DNA of 38,875 bases, taken from positions 1 through 38,875 of IMG/VR virus record IMGVR_UViG_3300025655_000100; one strand, written 5' to 3'. The position numbers and the translations under genes are program-made. Within the stretch, counting starts at the first letter, position 1. Each line of letters starts with the position of its first letter. The notes below the pieces were generated by a model, which ran no database searches, was not told the DNA's origin, and worked only from the letters and a program-made list of their open reading frames with translations. Positions 7,596-15,293 of this stretch are shown here, in pieces. The DNA is from a virus.

Positions 7596-7615
7596 TAAAA
7601 TCATACATTAAAATC

Positions 7616-8602
7616 ATGGTTGAAGTTACCAAACCAAGAAGAAAACCAGCTATTTTAAACCCAACAACAGGGGAAACTGGACACTTTAGACAGGTTCAAG
7701 GCAGACACGTATTCGTACCATCTGGAGAAGAACCAGCAGAAGAGGTAGGAGAAAAAGAATTAGAACGTTGGGAACATCCTACACCAACATTCAGAGCAGA
7801 AAAAAACACGTATGGATACGGTCAACCAAACGATAACTCTAATCCTAGACCTGATGAAACATGGAGAGGAACAAGAGGAGATGCTATTGAAAGTGAAACT
7901 TATATAGTATCAAGTACAAAAGTTGATATGGACAAGTTAGCAGAAACAAAACTTGGAGATGTAATTAAATATTATATAAATGGTAAACAAGATGAGGGAA
8001 CTGTAGTAAGTATTAGTGGAGAATATGTTAAACTATTAAAAGCAAGTGGTATGTACGAAGACATTCATATCAATGATACATTCCAAGTATCTGAAATTGT
8101 TAAAGGAAAACCATGGAATAAATTAACAATTGAAGAGAAATCAGAAGCATTAACAAAAGCAAGATGTCCATTATCTTATATTACAAGAAGTTGGTATGAC
8201 ATTCCTGCAGAAGCAAGAAAGGTAATTGTTGCAAAATCTGACGTAGAAGAAGGCAACTATGGTGGTGTTCCAACCAATACATTCTTTGATGCTGACGAAG
8301 ACTACGAGGGAGAGAGTCACAGAAAAATTGACAACGAATTTCAACACGTAACAGAGCAACCAAAAACAAGTCAAACAGGTCATAAGAAAAAAGTAGATTC
8401 ACAATTAGAAAGAGGACAAATTGCAGGTGTATCAGATAAAGCAGAAGAGGAGGAAGAAGTAGAAAAAGAAGGATTCTCAACAGCAGATGCAGGAGCATAT
8501 AATGCAGTTCATAATGTTAAACCAGAAGATGATAAGAAAAAGTTTTATGGTGTTCCAGAATCATCAGGCAATGATTATTGGTTCAGACAAACAAAGGGTT
8601 AA
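7616..8602 (+). CDS. Acidic protein of unknown function next to terL (328 aa)
   Basis: No family was recognised. The N terminus is basic and Pro-rich (KPRRKPAILNPTTGETGHFRQ). Residues 95-150 look like a small beta barrel (LGDVIKYYINGKQDEGTVVS and onward). Residues 165-200 contain the compact helical stretch PWNKLTIEEKSEALTKARCP followed by YITRSWYDIP, a pattern reminiscent of short conserved helices in virion-associated phage proteins. The C-terminal third is low-complexity and acidic (EEEEEVEKEG), then ends in an aromatic GNDYWFRQTKG. Position suggests a virion or packaging accessory. Leaderless from the box at 7586. Confidence 0.5.
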   Translation: MVEVTKPRRKPAILNPTTGETGHFRQVQGRHVFVPSGEEPAEEVGEKELERWEHPTPTFRAEKNTYGYGQPNDNSNPRPDETWRGTRGDAIESETYIVSSTKVDMDKLAETKLGDVIKYYINGKQDEGTVVSISGEYVKLLKASGMYEDIHINDTFQVSEIVKGKPWNKLTIEEKSEALTKARCPLSYITRSWYDIPAEARKVIVAKSDVEEGNYGGVPTNTFFDADEDYEGESHRKIDNEFQHVTEQPKTSQTGHKKKVDSQLERGQIAGVSDKAEEEEEVEKEGFSTADAGAYNAVHNVKPEDDKKKFYGVPESSGNDYWFRQTKG

Positions 8603-8627
8603 ATACTAGTTATATAACTAATAGTTG

Positions 8628-8768
8628 TTGAAAAACAACAAAGTATTTTACTGTATAGAATGTGGATCAGAACTACCTCCACGTTATAAAGGAAGACAGA
8701 GAATATATTGTGGTAATATATGTAGAAAAGCATATACAACAAAACACCCAAAGGAGAATAAGAAATGA
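8628..8768 (+). CDS. Mini zinc-ribbon protein (46 aa)
   Basis: TTG start. The product contains FYCIECGSELPPRYKG followed by RIYCGNICRKAY, a classic CxxC...CxxxC zinc ribbon of the type seen in archaeal 'MYM/transposase-like' mini fingers. TTAAATA at 8600-8606 is about 25 bases before the TTG, so the message would be leaderless. The stop overlaps the ATG of the next gene (ATGA). Confidence 0.5.
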   Translation: MKNNKVFYCIECGSELPPRYKGRQRIYCGNICRKAYTTKHPKENKK

Positions 8769-8863
8769 AATACACTTGTAAAATATGTAAGAAAGTAATT
8801 GAAGACACATCATTCGCATTACAAAGAGATGCAATAACAAAACATGAGAGGACACATAAATGA
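8765..8863 (+). CDS. Mini C2H2-type zinc-finger protein (32 aa)
   Basis: The whole protein is one finger: CKICKKVIED, a 14-residue spacer, then KHERTHK. Cys-Cys and His-His spacings (CxxC ... HxxxH) fit a C2H2 finger that could bind DNA, RNA or a host protein. It is preceded by AAAGGAG 9 bases before the ATG, and both ends overlap neighbouring genes by 4 bases, so it is part of a translationally coupled set. Confidence 0.55.
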   Translation: MKYTCKICKKVIEDTSFALQRDAITKHERTHK

Positions 8864-9009
8864 GTAAAGAACAAAATGTCTATGTAAAAATGTGGACTAA
8901 AACAAAATCATATTATGAAAAACTTTTATTAGATTGTACTGTAGAAGAAAAAGAATGGTATCAAAAAAGAATACAATCTTGCGAGAGGTTGTTGGCTAGT
9001 GTGGAATAA
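8860..9009 (+). CDS. Small helical protein of unknown function (49 aa)
   Basis: Starts ATGAGTAAAGAA inside the previous stop and ends within the next gene. The product is mostly amphipathic helix (KSYYEKLLLDC, EEKEWYQKRIQSCERLLASVE) with two cysteines. It resembles no family I know. Coupling at both ends supports it being real. Confidence 0.4.
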   Translation: MSKEQNVYVKMWTKTKSYYEKLLLDCTVEEKEWYQKRIQSCERLLASVE

Positions 9010-9256
9010 ATTCTGGACATGGTACGAAGATAAGATTCTTGGTAGCGTTATACTTATAGCAATTATTCAGTTCATACAAATTCCACATATGATATGGAAT
9101 GCTGATATGATGTTAGAATCTGGAATGGTTTCTAGAATACATCCAGTAATTGATTGGTTTCTATACGGAGTAGACTTGGTAGAAATAGTATCCATAGTAA
9201 ACGTTGGTATGATAATGTATAGCCTTTTAAAGAAAAAATACAGCAAAGCATTATAA
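8999..9256 (+). CDS. Small two-span membrane protein (85 aa)
   Basis: GTG start overlapping the previous gene. Two hydrophobic spans are visible, around residues 15-34 (GSVILIAIIQFIQIPHMIW) and 55-77 (YGVDLVEIVSIVNVGMIMYS), with a basic C-terminal tail KKKYSK that should face the cytoplasm. It could be a small envelope, lysis or host-membrane modulator. No family recognised. Confidence 0.5.
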   Translation: MWNKFWTWYEDKILGSVILIAIIQFIQIPHMIWNADMMLESGMVSRIHPVIDWFLYGVDLVEIVSIVNVGMIMYSLLKKKYSKAL

Positions 9257-9278
9257 GTAAGAACAACCTAATAATATC

Positions 9279-9467
9279 ATGAAAACATGGTGGTGGGTTG
9301 CCAGTGGAATATTGCTATGTGTATTTTTACCAGCAGGTATTATAATGGTAGCAGCAACTATACTTAAAGAAATATCAGAATTCTTTTATAAACTTGAACA
9401 AGAAAATACATATCAACCAATAGAACAAAATACATATTTTGAAGATACTTTAAAAGAATATAAATGA
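9279..9467 (+). CDS. Small single-span membrane protein (62 aa)
   Basis: Residues 4-27 (WWVASGILLCVFLPAGIIMV) form one strong membrane span, followed by a polar helix rich in Glu and Tyr. ATTATAAG overlapping the previous stop is about 25 bases upstream, so this may begin its own leaderless transcript. The stop overlaps the RNase H start (ATGA). Confidence 0.45.
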   Translation: MKTWWWVASGILLCVFLPAGIIMVAATILKEISEFFYKLEQENTYQPIEQNTYFEDTLKEYK

Positions 9468-9844
9468 ACATATATTGTGACGGTGGAACAAGAGGAGGAG
9501 TAATCTGTATTGTCCACGATGATAAGATTATAGTCAAAAAGAGGGGGGTAAAATACACCAATAACGAACTAGAATACCTCGCCCTCATATACGCCATAGA
9601 ATACATAAGGACAAACCAGCTAACAAACGTAACAATATACAGTGATTCTAAACTAATAGTCAATCAAGTCAACGGTAAATGGAGAGTAACTACCGAAGCT
9701 CTAACCAAGTTACATGAGAAAGCAACGACAAAATTATCCAAGTGTTGTAGTGTACAACTTTGTTGGATCAGGCGTGAACGTAATAAAGCAGGTATTCATC
9801 TTGATAGAATCAAGGCTTCACTTCGGGGTCATCACAATTATTAG
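9464..9844 (+). CDS. rnhA: RNase H-like protein (type 1 fold)
   Basis: This 126-residue protein has the RNase HI core in order: D6 in YCDGGTRGG, E35/E37 in NNELEYLALIYAI, D61 in TIYSDSKLIVNQVNGKW, and a final D114 in NKAGIHLDRIKA. The WxxxxN-type helix region is short, as in compact archaeal and viral RNase HI. It would cleave RNA in RNA-DNA hybrids, for example primers or R-loops during viral replication. The overlap with the upstream membrane-protein gene suggests co-translation. The loop carrying the active-site His in E. coli RNase HI is not clear here. Confidence 0.8.
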   Translation: MNIYCDGGTRGGVICIVHDDKIIVKKRGVKYTNNELEYLALIYAIEYIRTNQLTNVTIYSDSKLIVNQVNGKWRVTTEALTKLHEKATTKLSKCCSVQLCWIRRERNKAGIHLDRIKASLRGHHNY

Positions 9845-9931
9845 AATTATTGTGTAAGTGTCTACCTGTCGTTACATTATAAAACTTGAAACATTTGAAA
9901 CAAAATAAATAGCTCATGATAAAAAAAGGAA

Positions 9932-10264
9932 TTATTGTTTAGGAGGAAACATAGATAATGCTAACATTGTACGATTGGTTTTCTCTGCTTGTCTTTCGAC
10001 AACCCAACAGTCAAGTCCATCACTTGCATCTTTCTCTAAACATTTTGCAACTACATCATTCCAATATTCACTCTTTGCTTGACCAATAATGGTTTTACCA
10101 AATGAGTGTCTAGTGCCTTCTGTAGTTTTGATTTCTGCGATATCAGAACCAACACCTTCAACATATTTTACATTAAAACCTTGAATGACAATTTTGTCTC
10201 CTCCTCTTAATGCTGTTGAATTACCGTGTGATTGTTCGATATCCATTACGTCACTAACGTTCAT
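9932..10264 (-). CDS. Unknown protein (110 aa), possible OB-like fold
   Basis: First gene of a leftward group that converges with RNase H. After a short acidic N terminus, residues 15-60 alternate as beta strands (GGDKIVIQGFNVKYV, SDIAEIKTTEGTRHSFG), which could form a small barrel. The remainder is helical (EYWNDVVAKCLEK) and ends FPPKQ. TTTATATT lies roughly 28-30 bases before the ATG, so it is probably leaderless. No family recognised. Confidence 0.5.
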   Translation of the reverse strand: MNVSDVMDIEQSHGNSTALRGGDKIVIQGFNVKYVEGVGSDIAEIKTTEGTRHSFGKTIIGQAKSEYWNDVVAKCLEKDASDGLDCWVVERQAEKTNRTMLALSMFPPKQ

Positions 10265-10326
10265 TGTTTAGTATAGAAAATAGTTGAATATAAAGCTTAA
10301 TAGAAAAAAAAGAAATGTTGTAAAGA

Positions 10327-10455
10327 TTAGTGGATAGTTCTCCCCAAACGGAAATTCTTACCCCTTTTCTCTAATTCTTTACTAACACTAGATGCCTTTT
10401 CAATAGGCACTACTTGTGGAGCATCAAGCCCCTCAATGTGTAATTCAATGAACAT
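10327..10455 (-). CDS. Small unknown protein (42 aa)
   Basis: Opens MFIELHIEGLDAPQVV and ends basic (KRGKNFRLGRTIH). CTTTATTA is centred about 27 bases before the ATG, the standard spacing in this genome, which is the main support for the gene. No function assigned. Confidence 0.4.
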   Translation of the reverse strand: MFIELHIEGLDAPQVVPIEKASSVSKELEKRGKNFRLGRTIH

Positions 10456-10504
10456 AGAGGGAGTTAAACAAATTGTATTAATAAAGTTATTCGATATATG
10501 AGAT

Positions 10505-10576
10505 TTATAAAGTATGTATAGGACAGTTTTTGTGGACTTTGTTTTTTTCGCATTTACATCTCATGTCGTAACACAT
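10505..10576 (-). CDS. Possible 23-residue Cys/His mini-protein
   Basis: Begins MCYDMRCKCEKNKVH and continues to NCPIH. Four Cys and two His in 23 residues resemble the other mini zinc proteins here. A GGTGGAG ribosome site overlapping the stop of the upstream winged-helix gene precedes the ATG. A CATGAG/CTCATG hairpin at 10560-10579 covers the start region and could mask it. Very short, so uncertain. Confidence 0.3.
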   Translation of the reverse strand: MCYDMRCKCEKNKVHKNCPIHTL

Positions 10577-10589
10577 GAGGTCACTCCAC

Positions 10590-10853
10590 CTAGTCAACTC
10601 TGTAAACGTATGAACAGCCACACATACATCTCTCCCTTTTTATATATCCACTATTGGTTAGGTCAGTAAATGCTCTTTCAACAACTCTTCTTGATAGGCT
10701 TTTATCCTTACTGTAGAAATCATTTATGATGGTTGGTTTCCCTTGAGATTTAACAAATGCCAATACTTTTTGTTTTGTTGTTAATTTGGATTTTATTGAT
10801 TTGGTATTGGATATTGTTTTTTTCTTTACCCTTATTGGTTTAGATATGACCAA
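10590..10853 (-). CDS. Winged-helix DNA-binding protein with C-terminal cysteine knuckle
   Basis: The TTG at 10853 is chosen because a GGAGGG ribosome site ends 8 bases before it. An ATG at 10874 would overlap the upstream gene by 35 bases and bury that site. The product (87 aa) has a basic N terminus, then a winged-helix pattern: TTKQKVLAFVKSQGKPTIIND, the recognition helix SLSRRVVERAFTDLTNSGYI, and a wing KRERCMCGCSYVYRV. The CMCGC sequence in the wing may bind metal. A likely transcription regulator, coupled to the phosphoesterase gene. Confidence 0.6.
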   Translation of the reverse strand: MVISKPIRVKKKTISNTKSIKSKLTTKQKVLAFVKSQGKPTIINDFYSKDKSLSRRVVERAFTDLTNSGYIKRERCMCGCSYVYRVD

Positions 10854-11640
10854 CGATCTTACCCTCCAATGCATTGATTGATAGAGTTGCTGTTCCAGTT
10901 TTGGAATATACTACTTCATTTTTTCTATCCATATAACCATCTGTATCATCTACTAATGTTCTGCAGAATGTTCCTGCATTAACTAGATGAATATCTCTTT
11001 CCCATCTTTGACCTGATCTAAAGTCAAAGTCGTTTGCTATTTCAGGTTGGTATCTTTTCTGATGTAGGTGTCCACATATGAAAATATCAGCATAGACATT
11101 CTTCTTCATTTGTTGGAACATTGTTTCAGGTTTTCCACCACCACTTCCATGTATTGCAAGTATTACCCATTGACCTAATACTTTTGACTTGTGTTTAACT
11201 TCAAGTCCAATCAATGCTCTGCTACCAAGAAACTCTATGTTGTTTGGTTCACAGAACTGATTTTCAATGTAGGATCTAGTAATTGCCTGAATATTATATT
11301 CATGATTACCATGCAAAAGCCCCCAGATCTTTTCGTTCTTTGCTTCCTTATGAACATCAATCAAAGGCTGTGTCAGTTTCTGCCATAGTTTTCTTTGATT
11401 ATCTATGTCATGTTCATCTGACATATCTGGATTGAATCTCTTATCATAAGTAGAAATTGCATCTAACTGATCTCCTAGAAACAAAGTATATCTGTTGTCT
11501 TCCTTTGCAATAGCGTTTATTCTATTTTTATACAAATCTTTGTCGAATCCAATATGACCGACATGAATATCGCTCAAAGGTTCAAGATGAATTATATCAT
11601 CTTTTTTTTGTAACTCAATGGTTACTTTCTTGCTGAACAT
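10840..11640 (-). CDS. Calcineurin-like metallophosphoesterase
   Basis: This 266-residue protein carries all five metallophosphoesterase blocks: D24/H26 in LSDIHVGH, D57 in FLGDQLD, N112/H113 in LHGNHEYN, H164 in AIHGSGGG and H191/H193 in CGHLHQ. The family hydrolyses phosphodiesters with two metal ions and includes Mre11 and nucleotide phosphodiesterases. No capping domain of Mre11 is visible, so DNA-repair nuclease and small-molecule phosphodiesterase are both open. CTTTATAA, overlapping the stop of the gene upstream, is about 30 bases before the ATG. Confidence 0.85.
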   Translation of the reverse strand: MFSKKVTIELQKKDDIIHLEPLSDIHVGHIGFDKDLYKNRINAIAKEDNRYTLFLGDQLDAISTYDKRFNPDMSDEHDIDNQRKLWQKLTQPLIDVHKEAKNEKIWGLLHGNHEYNIQAITRSYIENQFCEPNNIEFLGSRALIGLEVKHKSKVLGQWVILAIHGSGGGKPETMFQQMKKNVYADIFICGHLHQKRYQPEIANDFDFRSGQRWERDIHLVNAGTFCRTLVDDTDGYMDRKNEVVYSKTGTATLSINALEGKIVGHI

Positions 11641-11664
11641 AGTATAGTAGAAATATATTGTTGG

Positions 11665-12036
11665 TTATAAAGCTTTTGCATATCTTTCATAATGAGGGTC
11701 ATTTTTCCAATAAATTAACACGGACTTTGGAATTTCATTTACCATCATCATGTAATCAAGATCTGTTAATATCTCATTTGTAGGATGATATTTTTTCAAA
11801 TGCTCTTCTAATTTTTCTATGCTTCTACATAATCCAAAATTTGATTCACTGCATAATTCACATAAGAATACGTCATTCTTTGTAAGTGTTTTATTCATTA
11901 CTTTTTCTGGAACTTTGCCACACCATTTTCCGTATTTGTTTTTGTGTTGCATAAGTTTCCATTTGCCTGTAGCATCGTGATAAGCATGATCCCAATCAAG
12001 GTTCATGGTTCCACAACGATTACAGGTTTTAGGCAT
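11665..12036 (-). CDS. Zinc-binding protein of unknown function (123 aa)
   Basis: Contains TCNRCGTMN at the N terminus, a WCGK in the middle, then CELCSESNFGLC and HLKKYH. The N-terminal CxxC with the central Cys can form a zinc ribbon, and the CxxC...HxxxxH near residues 69-95 resembles a C2H2 finger. The C-terminal 35 residues are helical. The final codons AAAGCTTTATAA double as the TATA box of the downstream phosphoesterase gene. Confidence 0.5.
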   Translation of the reverse strand: MPKTCNRCGTMNLDWDHAYHDATGKWKLMQHKNKYGKWCGKVPEKVMNKTLTKNDVFLCELCSESNFGLCRSIEKLEEHLKKYHPTNEILTDLDYMMMVNEIPKSVLIYWKNDPHYERYAKAL

Positions 12037-12046
12037 TTTAAAAAAA

Positions 12047-12430
12047 TTAAGATTGGGTTAGATATTGTTTTGTCATAAGCAATTGATCTGCTAACTTACT
12101 TCTTATTTGTCCAAATGTGTTTGTATTGGTATCTAGTTCTGGATATAAAGCAACTGCCATGTCATGTGCTTTTGCAATACAACATAGTAAAACATCTTCC
12201 GATTTTTCAAGTGCTTTAAAATATCCATCTTCTTTAACATCTGGTCTAACGGTTACGATCTCTTGTTTATAAGATGAAACAACATTACCTGATTTTTTCT
12301 TTTGCTCATTGAAACATTTTTCATCTACGCAGATGGCTCTTGGTTCTCGACTATAATGAATGTCGAAATCCTTTTCCCATTCTTCTCCACATAATTTACA
12401 ATGTCCAGAGAACTTTGCTTTGATTGTCAT
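12047..12430 (-). CDS. Zinc-binding protein of unknown function (127 aa)
   Basis: The start MTIKAKFSGHCKLCGEEW at 12430 is preferred because TTAATATATAAG lies about 28 bases upstream; a longer reading to 12481 would run into the neighbouring gene. A CxxC (GHCKLCGEEW) and a second pair CVDEKC give a zinc ribbon in the first 45 residues. The remaining part is helical, with LEKSEDVLLCCIAKAHDMAVALY and a final amphipathic helix. This resembles the architecture 'zinc ribbon plus helical bundle' but no family was recognised. Confidence 0.5.
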   Translation of the reverse strand: MTIKAKFSGHCKLCGEEWEKDFDIHYSREPRAICVDEKCFNEQKKKSGNVVSSYKQEIVTVRPDVKEDGYFKALEKSEDVLLCCIAKAHDMAVALYPELDTNTNTFGQIRSKLADQLLMTKQYLTQS

Positions 12431-12456
12431 TGTGGTATTATTATCATACTTATATA

Positions 12457-12606
12457 TTAAGCTTGTGCGACTTCGTAACAAAAAGCAAGTCCTTGATTAA
12501 CTAAGTATATCAACGCGTTAGCAAAAGTCATATGATCTAGTTTATCACTCATAAACATTGTATGTATTTCAACAAACCAGTCAGGTACTTTGCATTCAAC
12601 AATCAT
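12457..12606 (-). CDS. Small protein of unknown function (49 aa)
   Basis: Begins MIVECKVPDWFVEIHTMF and is predicted as one or two helices (LDHMTFANALIYLVNQGLAF). ATATATAAG at 12627-12635 is about 25 bases before the ATG. The stop TAA lies within the TATA box of the downstream gene. It is divergent from the ribbon-helix-helix gene at 12644, with which it shares a 37-bp promoter region. Confidence 0.45.
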   Translation of the reverse strand: MIVECKVPDWFVEIHTMFMSDKLDHMTFANALIYLVNQGLAFCYEVAQA

Positions 12607-12610
12607 AGAT

Positions 12611-12636
12611 ACTTTTATATCAAAGTATATATAAGT
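12611..12636. promoter_or_regulatory. Overlapping divergent promoters (near-palindrome)
   Basis: Arms ACTTTTATAT (12611-12620) and ATATATAAGT (12627-12636) are complementary at nine of ten positions. The left arm is the rightward TATA box (about 27 bases before ATG 12644). The right arm is the leftward box (about 25 bases before ATG 12606). Each transcript therefore starts beyond the other's TATA box. Confidence 0.55.
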
Positions 12637-12643
12637 TTACCTG

Positions 12644-12886
12644 ATGGCAAGAAGAAAACAAAGTTGCACTCACACAACAATAAGCGTAAAGTGGGAAGAC
12701 AAAGAACTATTCAGAAAATACGCAAAGTCAGTAAAAGAAACTAAGAATGGAATCATGAATGAAAGTGACTCTGTTTTGTTTCACAGAATACTTGAAGAAT
12801 ACAAACAGAATCATCCACTAGAAGAAAACGCTACAGCTAAGAAAACTTATCCAGAAAAGCCTACTATCAAAACCCAACTTACGTAA
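12644..12886 (+). CDS. Ribbon-helix-helix-like regulator (80 aa)
   Basis: The basic N terminus MARRKQSCTHTTISVKWED followed by two helices (KELFRKYAKSVKETKNG, ESDSVLFHRILEEYKQNH) is the pattern of MetJ/Arc-type ribbon-helix-helix DNA-binding proteins. The C-terminal 20 residues are polar and probably flexible. Its own stop codon lies inside a perfect 14-bp palindrome at 12876-12889, a likely operator controlling the next gene. Probable transcriptional regulator of the replication module. Confidence 0.6.
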   Translation: MARRKQSCTHTTISVKWEDKELFRKYAKSVKETKNGIMNESDSVLFHRILEEYKQNHPLEENATAKKTYPEKPTIKTQLT

Positions 12887-12912
12887 GTTAACTTAAGTAA
12901 ATTACGTAAGTT
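12876..12912. promoter_or_regulatory. Nested palindromes, candidate operator before the replication genes
   Basis: A perfect 14-bp palindrome AACTTACGTAAGTT (12876-12889) is followed by ACTTAAGT and a second TTACGTAA (12902-12909) with half-site AAGTT. The whole 37-bp block is close to self-complementary. It lies between two ribbon-helix-helix-like genes and just before the second, so autoregulation is likely. A run of eight T bases follows at about 12914-12922. Confidence 0.55.
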
Positions 12913-12959
12913 TCTTTTTTTTGCTAAACATTTAATTACTTAACTTAATTATACAATAC

Positions 12960-13301
12960 ATGGTTAATTTAAACAAGACAATGATAACTTTATCTACGTC
13001 AGAAGATACTAGAAAATCTTTCATAAAGTTAGATAAAATAAGACCTAACAGTATTTCTTTTAGTAGGTTCTTAGGTGTAGCAGCAAAAGAATATGCTGAA
13101 AGACATAGTACAGGAGATTATAAGATTGAGGACTTTGTATCAGAAGAAGTTTCTCTCACACCAAAATTCTTCGCAGAGATTGATATATGGAAAAGACATA
13201 TTCTAGAACTAGATAATGTTAGATATAACGAATTTAGTAAAAGATTAGAACAGTTAAATAATATCAAAAGAATAAAACTAGGAGGAATGTTGACTTGGTA
13301 A
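12960..13301 (+). CDS. Second ribbon-helix-helix-like protein (113 aa)
   Basis: Residues 1-45 (NKTMITLSTSEDTRKSFIKL then SISFSRFLGVAAKEYAERH) fit a ribbon-helix-helix domain: a short strand and two helices. The C-terminal half is a long charged helix (FAEIDIWKRHILELDNVRYNEFSKRLEQLNN) that could dimerise. The gene ends over the start of the MCM gene, and its last codons contain the GGAGG ribosome site for MCM. A regulator or replication accessory tied to MCM expression. Confidence 0.5.
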   Translation: MVNLNKTMITLSTSEDTRKSFIKLDKIRPNSISFSRFLGVAAKEYAERHSTGDYKIEDFVSEEVSLTPKFFAEIDIWKRHILELDNVRYNEFSKRLEQLNNIKRIKLGGMLTW

Positions 13302-15259
13302 CTCATACACAATCTGCAATGGCAGATAGAATCTTTGATTATTTTTATTCAAAGAAACTTGTTGACGTTATTGATAATCTGACTCCAATGAGTACGTTCA
13401 GACTTGATGCTTCTGATGAAGAACTTGTTGACCTGTTTCTTGACAACAGTAAGTTGTTTCAATTTGCAGCAAGAGATGCTGTGATAAGAATCATTCAACA
13501 AAAGTATCCAGAATTAAATGTTGACTTGGAGTTTAAGAATCTTAATGTTGAACTTACAGTTGAGAATGAGATTCAACTTCATTCCATAAGTCCAAAATAT
13601 GAAAACACTCCAATACAATTTGTGTGTGAAATAATAGGAATGGATGAAAGAAAAACATACATGAAAGAAACAGTTTTGGTTTGTCCAAAGTGTTATAGAG
13701 AACAATCTGAGAAAGCAGATTTTTACAAAAGAATAAACAAAGTATATTGTCCAAATTCAAACTGTAAGAAATCAGAAATGTTACCTGATCCTTTGAGAAC
13801 AAAAAATGAATATGTTCAGACTTTGTTGGTTCAGGAACCACTTGATGAAGCGTTAAACAATTCGCCTGTCATATTTGTGTCTAAGGTTTACGATCATCAT
13901 ATAGGCAAAGCATTTGTTGGTCAAAAGAAAAAGGTTACAGGTATATTCAAATCTATTAGAACAAAGACAGAAGAAAATGATATAGTTATACAAATCATAA
14001 GTATGGACGATCTTGATAGGTGTGATGTGATTTATCCAACAGATGATGAAATCATGTCATACAAGGAACAGGTGAAAGACGGAAAGAACTTTATCACAAA
14101 GTTGGTTAACTCTTTTGCTCCTGACATCTATGCAGATCAATTGTATCGTGACATAAAGTATTCCATACTTCTTCAGTTAGTGGGGGGAGTAAAGACAAGA
14201 AAAAGAGGAGACATAAACCAACTACTAGTAGGAGATCCATCAATGGCAAAGTCAGAACTACTCAAAGCATCAAAGCGACTTACACAGAAAAGCATATTCA
14301 CATCAGGTAGAGGAGCAAGTGCCGCAGGTCTAACAATAGGTATAGTAGAATTACCAAACGGAAGAAAGGTAGCACAAGCAGGAGTCATGCCGTTATGTTC
14401 AGGTGGTCATGCTATGATAGATGAGTTTGACAAAATGAATCCAACTGATAGAAGTGCCATGCATGAAGCAATGGAACAGCAAACAGTATCTATTGCAAAG
14501 GCAGGTATCAAGTTGACTTTACCTGCACAGACAAGTGTCATGGCAGCAGCCAATCCAATCTATGGAAACTATGACATGGAAAGAACTCTTGCAGAGAACT
14601 TAAACTTACCACCACCATTGATAACAAGATTCGATTTGATTTGGTTGTTGGTTGACAGAGTGAACCAAGACGATGATACAAAGAAAGCATATCATATACT
14701 TATGTCATATCAGACAGAGAATGATGATGTCATATTTACAGAAGATCAGATGATTGCATATCTAAACTATGCAAGAGATTTGAAACCAACATTGACAGAA
14801 GAAACACATGAGAGATTGATTTCACTCTACAACAAGATGAGAAGTAAATCAAAGAACAACTCAATCACTGTTGGTGTCAGACAGTTAGAAGCACTCGTTC
14901 GTTTGTCAATGGCAAGAGCCAAACTTTTGTTAAAGTCACAAGTTGATGTTGAAGATGTTGACGATGTAACAGAGTTGTTAAAGTCAAGTTATCGTTCACT
15001 AGACTTAGACTTAGACTTGGGAGATAGTATGACTCAGCAGACTTTGTCAGCAAACGCATCAAAGAAACACATAGCCTTGACCATACTTGGCAACATCGCA
15101 GGGGTGGAGAATAGATTCAAAGAGAAAGACTACAAGAAAGAACTAAGTAAACACGAGAAGTTCAGCGACCACGAAGCAGAAAAGATGTGGGTACAACTTG
15201 AGAAAGAAGGCTTAGTAAAGATAAATTCAGACGGAACTTGCAGTCGAACGAATTTATGA
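13295..15259 (+). CDS. mcm: MCM replicative helicase
   Basis: This 654-residue protein is a full-length archaeal-type MCM. The N-terminal domain has a zinc site C130, C133, C152, C157 and an OB-like region. The AAA+ core has Walker A VGDPSMAKS (312-320), Walker B MIDEFDKMN (374-382), sensor 1 N420 in MAAANPIYG and arginine finger R445 in LITRFDLIW. A winged-helix-like C terminus (HEKFSDHEAEKMWVQLEKEGLV) follows. It unwinds DNA as a ring at the viral fork. The TTG start at 13295 is supported by GGAGG nine bases upstream; ATG 13319 is the alternative. Sequence is intact, and the host polymerase is presumably recruited. Confidence 0.93.
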   Translation: MVTHTQSAMADRIFDYFYSKKLVDVIDNLTPMSTFRLDASDEELVDLFLDNSKLFQFAARDAVIRIIQQKYPELNVDLEFKNLNVELTVENEIQLHSISPKYENTPIQFVCEIIGMDERKTYMKETVLVCPKCYREQSEKADFYKRINKVYCPNSNCKKSEMLPDPLRTKNEYVQTLLVQEPLDEALNNSPVIFVSKVYDHHIGKAFVGQKKKVTGIFKSIRTKTEENDIVIQIISMDDLDRCDVIYPTDDEIMSYKEQVKDGKNFITKLVNSFAPDIYADQLYRDIKYSILLQLVGGVKTRKRGDINQLLVGDPSMAKSELLKASKRLTQKSIFTSGRGASAAGLTIGIVELPNGRKVAQAGVMPLCSGGHAMIDEFDKMNPTDRSAMHEAMEQQTVSIAKAGIKLTLPAQTSVMAAANPIYGNYDMERTLAENLNLPPPLITRFDLIWLLVDRVNQDDDTKKAYHILMSYQTENDDVIFTEDQMIAYLNYARDLKPTLTEETHERLISLYNKMRSKSKNNSITVGVRQLEALVRLSMARAKLLLKSQVDVEDVDDVTELLKSSYRSLDLDLDLGDSMTQQTLSANASKKHIALTILGNIAGVENRFKEKDYKKELSKHEKFSDHEAEKMWVQLEKEGLVKINSDGTCSRTNL

Positions 15260-15293
15260 TAAGACTTTTATTCTTCCTCCCCATTTTATATAC

